Source of the DNA: Nageia nagi
Lineage: Eukaryota; Pinophyta
Direction: 5' to 3'
NCBI GenBank assembly: GCA_050084985.1
Contig: JBITNC010000001.1
Span: 203,360,001 to 203,424,000 of the forward strand
DNA: 64,000 nt
Shown piece by piece: positions 57,963-64,000 of this stretch. Position 1 is the stretch's first letter, and each line of letters opens with the position of its first letter. Below the pieces are notes generated by a model. That model saw only the letters and a program-made list of their open reading frames with translations, had not been told where the DNA came from and made no database searches. The translations under genes and the position numbers were made by a program.

Positions 57963-58038
57963 GGACCGCGGGCGGTCCGTTTCAGTAATATAAGAGCGCC
58001 GGCGGTGTTCTTCCGTTCACAAAGGAGCGCCGGCGGCC
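57963..58038. repeat. Three GC-rich palindromes at ~30-bp spacing in the LTR
   Basis: GGACCGC-GG-GCGGTCC (57,963-57,978), GAGCGCCGGCGGTGTTC (57,994-58,010) and GGAGCGCCGGCGGCC (58,024-58,038). The first is a perfect 7-bp inverted repeat around GG; the others are imperfect. Repeated identically in the 5' LTR (63,601, 63,632, 63,662). Related clusters lie at 60,123-60,192 and 61,115-61,158. Confidence 0.9.
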
Positions 58039-58264
58039 TTATCTTGATAGCTTTGACCTCTCAGTTAGGTCCAGTTCTTCAATATAGATATCTCAGATAG
58101 CAGTATAATATCAGAATTGATCGCAGATGTCAGGATAGCTCGCGCAAGGAAGCACACAAACCACAGCCTTGTAGGCGGTACCAAGAGATACCTTAGGGGT
58201 AGCCACTTACAAGACCATACGCGGGATCATGTGTATCCTTGTTGTTGTGGACTTACTATTAGAT

Positions 58265-58280
58265 CCCTTATTTATATAGA
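58265..58280 (-). promoter_or_regulatory. LTR promoter TATA box (3' LTR)
   Basis: On the minus strand TCTATATAAATAAGGG contains TATATAAATA, about 285 bases into the LTR, with transcription expected to start some 30 bases further along the minus strand. The same motif lies at 63,904-63,919 in the 5' LTR, where it would drive the element. Confidence 0.65.
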
Positions 58281-58565
58281 TATAGGTAATACCGCCCATA
58301 GGTCGGCGTGCATCCACATAAATAAGGTTAATTCACAAGATTTAAGATAAATACATCAAATAGCAAGATAATTCACACAATACTCAAGATATACCATGCA
58401 ATATTCAAGACAATTTATGTAATATTCAAAATAACCCATGCAATATTCCCATTCAAGCCAAACATCGATATTGTCACTTTTATCCATTCAAGACATATAG
58501 TTAAGCCAAGCATATTTCATTAATTTATGGATTTAAAAGCATAAAATCATTTTTATGTGTTAACA

Positions 58566-58582
58566 GATGCCCCACTTTGGAT
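58566..58582 (-). other. Polypurine tract of the young element
   Basis: On the minus strand CCAAAGTGGGGCATC directly precedes the LTR start TGTTAACAC. It is the clearest form of the tract shared by the older elements. Confidence 0.85.
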
Positions 58583-58937
58583 GTGAAATCGAAGAAACCA
58601 TGAGATGACTTGAGATTTTACATTCAAAGTAAAAACACAACATCATAGCAAGCAATTTTGATAAGCAATGATTAACACTAACCATTCCAAACTTAAGCAA
58701 CATCATGATAAGGCTAGATATAGGTTGAGAAAACTCCCTTTTAACATTACCTTGGGCATGCTTGCCCCTTGCGTTTTGCTGTAGAAGGTGATAGTCTGAT
58801 AAGCTGATAATCTTTGCCGCAATGTTGATGACCCAAGACAACAAACTTGACAACACATATGACAATGACCGGACAGACGACTTGACCACACATGCCGGCC
58901 GGACGACAACTTGACAAGACCACATCACAAGACAAAA
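58583..58937. other. 3' non-coding region of the young element
   Basis: No protein motif on either strand. ACATGCCGGCCGGACGACAA near 58,888-58,907 is GC-rich but outside the palindrome clusters. Short minus-strand frames here show no family resemblance. Confidence 0.5.
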
Positions 58938-59112
58938 CATGAACAACTCACAAGACCAAGACATGATAACACACATGATCAACTCACAAGACAAGACATG
59001 ATAACACACATGATCAACTCACAAGACAAGACATGATAACACACATGATCAACTCACAAGACAAGGCATGATAACACACATGGTCAACTCACAAGTCCAA
59101 ACATGATAACCA
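58938..59112. repeat. ~35-bp minisatellite, five units
   Basis: Units of the form CAACTCACAAGACAAGACATGATAACACACATGAT, starting near 58,941, 58,979, 59,014, 59,049 and 59,084. The middle units are almost identical. Confidence 0.85.
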
Positions 59113-59126
59113 TAACCAAACACATG

Positions 59127-59605
59127 TGAGAGCTAAGTATCCACACAACTGAGCCCTCTCATCAAGAGGTGTACTGCAGTTGCCGAAGAACCGAACTCCG
59201 CAAAACAATGATAAGCTAGAGGGGGAGAGCTAAGTATCCACACAACTGAGCCCTCACACAAGAGGTGTACTCCAGTTGCCGAAGAACCGAACTCCGCAAA
59301 ACAATGATAAGCTGATATGTGAGAGCTAAGTATCCACACAACTGAGCCCTCTCATCAAGAGGTGTACTGCAGTTGCCGAAGAACCGAACTCCGCAAAACA
59401 ATGATAAGCAAGAGGGGGAGAGCTAAGTATCCACACAACTGAGCCCTCACACAAGAGGTGTACTCCAGTTGCCGAAGAACCGAACTCCGCAAAACAATGA
59501 TAAGCAGATATGTGAGAGCTAAGTTCCACACAACTGAGCCCTCGCATCGAGAGGTGTACTGCAGTTGCCGAAGAACCGAACTCCGCAAAACAATGATAAG
59601 CTGAT
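59127..59605. repeat. ~97-bp repeat in a two-type alternating order (A-B-A-B-A)
   Basis: Five units start with GAGAGCTAAGT near 59,127, 59,225, 59,321, 59,418 and 59,514. Type A has CTCTCATCAAGAGGTGTACTGCAG. Type B has CTCACACAAGAGGTGTACTCCAG. Units 1, 3 and 5 are A-like; 2 and 4 are B. All share TTGCCGAAGAACCGAACTCC. The alternation shows that a dimer was the unit duplicated. Long minus-strand frames across it are repeat by-products. Confidence 0.9.
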
Positions 59606-59880
59606 GGAGCTGACACTCCACTAAGAAGCATGATAAGCTGATAATGGGAGCTGAACTCCACTCATAGCCACCTGATAAGCACATGATAAGCTGACTATGG
59701 GAGCTGGACTCCACTCATAGCCACCTGATAAGCACATGATAAGCTGACTATGGGAGCTGGACTCCACTCATAGCCGCCTGATAAGCACATGATAATCTTG
59801 ACTATGGGAGCTGGACTCCACTCATAGCCACCTGATAAGCACATGATAAGCTGACTATGGGAGCTGGACTCCACTCACAA
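59606..59880. repeat. ~53-bp minisatellite, about five units
   Basis: Units of the form TATGGGAGCTGGACTCCACTCATAGCC followed by ACCTGATAAGCACATGATAAGCTGAC, starting near 59,645, 59,697, 59,750, 59,804 and 59,856. GGGAGCTGGACTCC carries a short inverted GGAG/CTCC. Confidence 0.85.
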
Positions 59881-60020
59881 ACATGGTAATCTGATCATGG
59901 AGCTGGACTCCTCTCACAAGCATGATAATCTGATCATGGGAGCTGGACTCCTCTCACAAGCATGATAATCTGATCATGGGAGCTGGACTCCTCTCACAAG
60001 CATGATAATCTGATCATTCG
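59881..60020. repeat. 40-bp minisatellite, about four units
   Basis: Units of the form CATGATAATCTGATCATGGG followed by AGCTGGACTCCTCTCACAAG, starting near 59,882, 59,921, 59,961 and 60,001. Two are identical. It shares the CATGATAA and AGCTGGACTCC cores with the 53-bp array, so one probably arose from the other. Confidence 0.88.
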
Positions 60021-60122
60021 GGTCTGTAAGCATGAAACTCAAAGCAATATTCTCCTGGATATATCATTCGTCAAACATCTATGATGCACTCATGATACTC
60101 AATAAGCTAATTTTCCAGATAA

Positions 60123-60192
60123 AGGAACGCGGGCGATCCTTTCTTACTGACTTAGAACGCCGGCGGTCTTCATCTAATACCGCGGGCGGTCC
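60123..60192. repeat. Three GC-rich palindromes at the truncated pol end
   Basis: AGGAACGCGGGCGATCCT (60,123-60,140), GAACGCCGGCGGTCTTC (60,155-60,171) and ACCGCGGGCGGTCC (60,179-60,192). Same motif and spacing class as the LTR cluster, placed just past the stop of the pol remnant. Confidence 0.88.
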
Positions 60193-60208
60193 TTTTCTTG
60201 ATGATTTT

Positions 60209-61027
60209 TCAAAAACCGTAAAAATCAGGTCCCTGCGAATCACCCCTGGATTCCAGATTGAGACCAAACGAGGTTACCTTGTAGCAATAGTTGCCCCCGG
60301 TGTTTCTAAAAGCTATTTTATGTTGATTATTTTCTTTGATTTTAATCTGATTATATCCCGAAAAGCTATCCATAAATGACAACATCTCATATCCTGCTGT
60401 AGGCTTCTTAACTGGAACTACATCAGCCATCCATTCTGAGTAGTTTATGGATCTTATGAATCCAACTTCTAGCGATTTCTCTGTTTCCTTCTTTACAAGC
60501 AATGAAATCTGAAAAGGCATTTTCCATGGCTCTTGTTTTACAGGGATTGCCCCCTTTTCAACTACCAGGTTATGAACCACAAAATTCTCATCTAATCCTG
60601 GCATATCTTTGTAAGACCATGCAAATAACTCAGAATAATCGTGAAAAGACTGAACTAATTCATTCTGCAATGATGCCTCAAGAAGCTTACCTGTTTTTAG
60701 TATTTGTGGTGTCTCTTGAGAGCCGATATTAACTTCTTCAATTTCTTCATTCAACCAAGTAACCTCAACTTCTGATGGCAAAGGAAATGGTAACTCTCCC
60801 AATCCTTTAATCTTATCATCTTCGGATTCCTCAAAACAAGCATGTATATCTGGACAATGCCTTTGAATTCTCTTTTCATGTCTTACTGAATATTCTGTTC
60901 TAGCCCCTAATATTTCTAGGAAGACATCATCATTCTGAAATAGATCTATAGTATGTATAGCATCTTCCTCATCAATCTCACAATCAATAACATAACAACT
61001 GCTTACCCACTCGTCGATCTGCACCAT
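60209..61027 (-). pseudogene. Truncated pol: linker and N-terminal RT with internal deletion
   Basis: An open frame of 272 codons from ATG 61,027. Residues 1-140 are the pol linker. From about 146, LDENFVVHNLVVEKGAIPVK, WKMPFQISLLVKKETEK and VGFIRSINYSEWMADVVPVK are the start of Tat-type RT. At residue 209/210, VKKP is joined directly to TAGYEMLSFMDSFSGYNQIK. The stretch with the Arg-x-Cys-Ile-Asp and LNKACPKD blocks (about 35 residues) is missing. After CYKVTSFGL the frame diverges and stops, with no YxDD, RNase H or integrase. The frame extends in sense upstream of the ATG, offset from gag. Not a functional polymerase. Confidence 0.88.
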
Positions 61028-61095
61028 TTCTGGGATTCCGTCCTGACAATCGTGATCACCACCCTGATACGGAATTATACTCGACTGGTCCTTCT

Positions 61096-63234
61096 CTACT
61101 TTTTCCTTAGAAAAGAACCGCTGGCGGTCCTCTTTCGGGGAAAAGAACGTGGGCGTTCTTCTTCTTTATCTTGCTGCTGTTCAGTGAAGTTTCCGTCCAA
61201 ACTAATTTCATTAACATTTGAGATAACGTATGAACCAATCCCCATATCCATCACGTTAAGTTTCTGTAATGCTTTCCTGTAAACCTGATCATTCCCAGCT
61301 TGAAGGGTATTATCTTCCACATCACATGGAACCAGTCTCTCTGGGAGGACAAGGTTACATTGCTTGGCCATCTGCTCATCTGCCTCAACCTTATAAACAT
61401 TCCCCTCAAAACAGAATTTAAAACACCTATGTAATGTTGATGCCACTCCATCCATATCATCTATCCAAGGTCTTCCAAGAATAAAGTTGAATGAAGGTTT
61501 TCCTTCCGTGATATAAAATAGAGTATCAATCACTTTATTACCAACCTTAATCGGTAGTGTGATAGTTCCTGCACATTTTCTAGGTATACCATCAAATCCT
61601 TTAACTTTCATGGTAGTTTCTTCCCTTGGAGGTAGCATATCTGGATCAAATTGTTCCAACAAGTGAGTAGTAGCAATATTTAGGGCTGCCCCACTATCTA
61701 TTAATGACCTCTTAACTGTTATTCCAAAAACATTCACCTCTATGAACAAAGGTGAATGAAGTTTAGTGATGTCCTTACTAGGCTTTTCCCTAGGGTTAAA
61801 TGTAATAACTTCCCCTTTACTCCAAATCTCTGCTTTTTCTGCAAAAGCAGCAACAGAAATATTTCGATCTATCTGACTATTCCTAAAAACCTGATTCATC
61901 ATCTCCCTATGAGGTGCTGAAATCTGAAGTAACTCAAAAAGACTAACCTTAGCTTGTGTACTCTTTAGTTGCTCAATCAAATCAAAACTTCTAGGATCTT
62001 TCGGTAACTCCCTCCTGCAGGTAACTGGATCAACCATTTCCCTAGCTCTCCCTCTTGTAAGTGCCGCACAAACATCCTCATGGAAGATTACATTAACATG
62101 TTGCTCTACCTCCACATCCTGGACTTTTGCTGGACACACATAAAATCCTTCTTCTATGAGTTTCTGTACCCTATCCCTAAGGCTTATACACCCATTTGTA
62201 GTATGGCCCTTAGTCTGATGGTATTCGCAATATCTATCTTCCTTATACCAAGGAGGTCTTTCTACTGTAGGATCTTCCTCACGCTTTGGTAAAGGTTGTA
62301 ATAATCTTTTTGCCATAAGATCTTTTAAGATATACCTCGGCGGTATGGGAAATTTCACAAATTTCCTCTCTTTCATCACATTTGTCTTCTCAACCACATG
62401 AATAGTTTTCTCCTTCTTTGACGATTGCGGTCTCTCATCTTCTGCTTTAATCTTATCACCATTGCTATACTTTACAAGCCCTAGCTTCACAAGGACTTTT
62501 TCTTTCTCTAACAATCTATATGTCATATCGGAAAATGTGAGATGTGTATAATCAATAACATGTGATTGTAGGGGCCATATAACAGCTTCTTTAAAAATGT
62601 TATTTACCTCTTTTTCTGTTAACTTGGTCTTTACTTGCTGCCATGTCTTTTTAAACCTCACAACGAATTTATCCAGCTGCTCATCACTGTCCTGTTTAAT
62701 AGCACATAAATCTGATAGCATAACCTCCTTCCTGATGTTATGCTTATATTGCTCCAGAAACAAATCACTGAATTCTGCAAATGATGTAATGGACCCTTCA
62801 GTTAAGCCATAGAACCATTCTCGTGCATCTCCTTCCAAGCTTTGGGGGAAGAATTTAGCCTGCAATCTTTGGTCTGTACCAATTGTGAGTTCACATTCAT
62901 CCTTAAATCCTTGTATATGTCTCCTTGGATCTCCTCCACCATTGAACTTACTGAATTTTGGCTTAATGTAATTGGCTGGCGGCATATGCCTACGAATGTC
63001 ATCACATAAAGGACTACCGAATTCGAAAGACTCATTAGGCGGAGCTGATCTCCTTGTCAATCTATCTATCTGCCTCTGCATATCTTCCATTGTGGCCTGA
63101 ACATTACCATTATCACCCTCAGTGCTATGTTGCATTCCTCTGGATCCCTCCGGATCATCATGTCTGATTTCTACCAATAATTTATCCAAATCCCCTTTTG
63201 AAAGACTACGCAAGAATAACTGGAGCTGTTCCAT
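61096..63234 (-). CDS. Gag-protease polyprotein of the young element
   Basis: An uninterrupted frame, taken from the first ATG (63,234; MEQLQLFLRSLSKGD), about 712 residues; the five codons upstream start with GTG and are unlikely to be used. Gag forms the cytoplasmic particle. Capsid domain (Retrotrans_gag) is about residues 95-205, with EGDAREWFYGLTEG and FLEQYK. A CX2HX4HX4C zinc motif (CEYHQTKGHTTNGC) lies at about 336-349. Aspartic protease follows at 505-600, with LIDSGAALNIATTHL (Asp-Ser-Gly at 513-515) and FILGRPWIDDM. The tail (EERPRSFPRKRTASGSFLRK) is encoded by the palindromic repeats and ends at TAG in a different frame from pol. Probably functional. Confidence 0.93.
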   Translation of the reverse strand: MEQLQLFLRSLSKGDLDKLLVEIRHDDPEGSRGMQHSTEGDNGNVQATMEDMQRQIDRLTRRSAPPNESFEFGSPLCDDIRRHMPPANYIKPKFSKFNGGGDPRRHIQGFKDECELTIGTDQRLQAKFFPQSLEGDAREWFYGLTEGSITSFAEFSDLFLEQYKHNIRKEVMLSDLCAIKQDSDEQLDKFVVRFKKTWQQVKTKLTEKEVNNIFKEAVIWPLQSHVIDYTHLTFSDMTYRLLEKEKVLVKLGLVKYSNGDKIKAEDERPQSSKKEKTIHVVEKTNVMKERKFVKFPIPPRYILKDLMAKRLLQPLPKREEDPTVERPPWYKEDRYCEYHQTKGHTTNGCISLRDRVQKLIEEGFYVCPAKVQDVEVEQHVNVIFHEDVCAALTRGRAREMVDPVTCRRELPKDPRSFDLIEQLKSTQAKVSLFELLQISAPHREMMNQVFRNSQIDRNISVAAFAEKAEIWSKGEVITFNPREKPSKDITKLHSPLFIEVNVFGITVKRSLIDSGAALNIATTHLLEQFDPDMLPPREETTMKVKGFDGIPRKCAGTITLPIKVGNKVIDTLFYITEGKPSFNFILGRPWIDDMDGVASTLHRCFKFCFEGNVYKVEADEQMAKQCNLVLPERLVPCDVEDNTLQAGNDQVYRKALQKLNVMDMGIGSYVISNVNEISLDGNFTEQQQDKEEERPRSFPRKRTASGSFLRKK
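61115..61158. repeat. Two GC-rich palindromes at the gag/pol junction
   Basis: GAACCGCTGGCGGTCC (61,115-61,130) and GAACGTGGGCGTTC (61,145-61,158), 30 bases apart. They encode the last residues of the gag-protease frame, which stops just after them. Confidence 0.88.
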
Positions 63235-63304
63235 AACTAAGACACTCACAAAATAAATGTTAATCTGAACTAAAACCTTTAGGGTTTTAGTGTAATGATG
63301 TGTA

Positions 63305-63323
63305 GTTCACGTCGGGTTCACCA
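63305..63323 (-). other. Primer-binding site of the young element
   Basis: On the minus strand, two bases after the LTR end GTAAACA, TGGTGAACCCGACGTGAAC. It starts with the obligatory TGG complementary to tRNA CCA. It is not the initiator-methionine type. I could not name the tRNA from memory. Confidence 0.85.
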
Positions 63324-63325
63324 AA

Positions 63326-64000
63326 TGTTTACAAATAAAAATTGAGAATGCAAATAAGTAAATAGGGGGGTTATCTACAAACTCAATATTATCTGTATTC
63401 TAGCTACGGATAGCAATTTATTCTAGATACACAATGAACAACATATAACTATTCAGAAGTGTAAATGTAACCAACCAAGACCGTGATTTGTGTACTTACC
63501 TCGCGGAACGTACCTGACAACGGAAGATGTAGATATGAGCGATGTACTGATGATAAGCTACCTTTCCAACAGCGTCGCAACCTGCAATGATGCCAAAAGA
63601 GGACCGCGGGCGGTCCGTTTCAGTAATATAAGAGCGCCGGCGGTGTTCTTCCGTTCACAAAGGAGCGCCGGCGGCCTTATCTTGATAGCTTTGACCTCTC
63701 AGTTAGGTCCAGTTCTTCAATATAGATATCTCAGATAGCAGTATAATATCAGAATTGATCGCAGATGTCAGGATAGCTCGCGCAAGGAAGCACACAAACC
63801 ACAGCCTTGTAGGCGGTACCAAGAGATACCTTAGGGGGTAGCCACTTACAAGACCATACGCGGGATCATGTGTATCCTTGTTGTTGTGGACTTACTATTA
63901 GATCCCTTATTTATATAGATATAGGTAATACCGCCCATAGGTCGGCGTGCATCCACATAAATAAGGTTAATTCACAAGATTTAAGATAAATACATCAAAT
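63326..64000 (-). repeat. 5' LTR of the young element, truncated by window end
   Basis: Identical to 57,688-58,361 except for one extra G in a G run near 63,836. About 200 bases of the LTR lie outside the window. Confidence 0.95.
63904..63919 (-). promoter_or_regulatory. LTR promoter TATA box (5' LTR)
   Basis: Same TCTATATAAATAAGGG as in the 3' LTR. This copy would start the genomic RNA, which runs toward gag at 63,234. Confidence 0.65.

Larger units (their letters stand above)
57688..58565 (-). repeat. 3' LTR of the young element
   Basis: 878 bases. On the minus strand it runs TGTTAACACAT...GTAAACA, with TG/CA ends set in short inverted repeats (TGTTAAC/GTAAACA). The 82-codon reading frame at 57,852-58,100 is repeated unchanged in the other LTR and is not a gene. 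Confidence 0.95.
57688..64000 (-). mobile_element. Young Tat-like Ty3/Gypsy element with gag-protease but deleted pol (TR-GAG type), right end outside window
   Basis: LTRs at 57,688-58,565 and 63,326-64,000 (cut by the window) match over 675 bases with one single-base length difference. Minus orientation: PBS at 63,305-63,323, open gag-protease, truncated pol, layered minisatellites, PPT, 3' LTR. CG, CAG and CTG sites are plentiful, unlike the rest of the window. This fits a recent insertion not yet eroded by methylation. Without RT catalytic residues, RNase H or integrase it must have been mobilised in trans, like the published TR-GAG retrotransposons. Expected full length is about 6.5 kb. 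Confidence 0.93.

Noticed and set aside
57852-58350. Two short open frames inside the LTR, repeated at 63,490
   Set aside because: Duplicated because the LTR is duplicated; no motif, and they run antisense to the element.
59133-59714. Long minus-strand frames of up to 119 codons with repeated YHCFAEFGSSAT
   Set aside because: By-products of the 97-bp and 53-bp minisatellites; no conserved protein.
58938-60020. Regularly spaced repeats suggestive of a CRISPR array
   Set aside because: Repeats are contiguous or have repeated spacers, and the setting is a plant retrotransposon.
60032-60379. 115-codon plus-strand frame rich in Arg and Ser
   Set aside because: Antisense shadow of the pol remnant and the palindromic repeats.
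1-64000. tRNA, rRNA or other RNA genes
   Set aside because: Looked for tRNA-like TTC-arm and cloverleaf cores and for rRNA-like GC-rich blocks by eye; none convincing. A tRNAscan run would settle it.

Overview
This window looks like intergenic, heterochromatin-like DNA from a large plant nuclear genome. I see no intact host gene, tRNA or rRNA gene. Almost everything recognisable is retrotransposon sequence: Ty3/Gypsy, Ty1/Copia, one LINE and several elements lacking pol. Most of it is very old, and elements are nested inside one another. From position 1 to about 57,687 the DNA is extremely AT-rich and visibly poor in CG, CAG and CTG. Conserved glutamine codons (CAA, CAG) in the fossil proteins recur as TAA or TAG. 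This is the pattern left by long-term CG and CHG cytosine methylation followed by deamination. Such composition has been described for some gymnosperms with very low GC, for example Welwitschia, but I cannot assign the species from this window.

Layout. 1-733 is a minus-strand LTR that cuts a plus-strand Gypsy integrase (740-1645). That element continues with a hairpin-repeat array, a polypurine tract and a 3' LTR of the same family (3,218 to about 3,930). 5,320-6,395 is a decayed ~50-bp tandem array. 7,578-14,265 holds inverted LTR copies and a rearranged chromovirus-like Gypsy pol: RNase H and integrase lie on the minus strand, protease and RT on the plus strand, with matching breakpoints. 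14,290-17,604 is a minus-strand plant-mobile-domain-like gene remnant. 18,191-21,770 contains the 3' ends of two more LTR elements with tandem arrays. 24,391-35,535 is a non-autonomous LTR element, split by a Copia element (26,755-33,000) with a perfect AAGAT target duplication. 37,503-38,880 is an unrecognised gene remnant with intron-like breaks. 39,000-47,850 is a LINE split by a 3.8-kb non-coding insertion. 48,260-49,582 is a fossil TE reading frame, cut by a complete but dead Gypsy element (49,583-57,594, target duplication CAACC).

The last 6.3 kb (57,688 to window end) is different: GC-richer, CG-containing, with LTRs that differ by one base over 675 bp. It is a recent minus-strand Tat-like Gypsy element. 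Its Gag-protease frame is open, but its RT is internally deleted and the rest of pol is absent. The space between the pol remnant and the 3' LTR is filled by layered minisatellites. Clusters of a ~30-bp repeat centred on a GC-rich palindrome occur in both LTRs, at the gag/pol junction and at the pol truncation. It probably moves using enzymes supplied by a related full element.

Several elements with different coding content share a polypurine tract close to AAAGnGGGGCAT and, where visible, a primer-binding site starting TGGTGAAC. This suggests one Tat-like lineage supplied most of the LTR families here, including those without pol.
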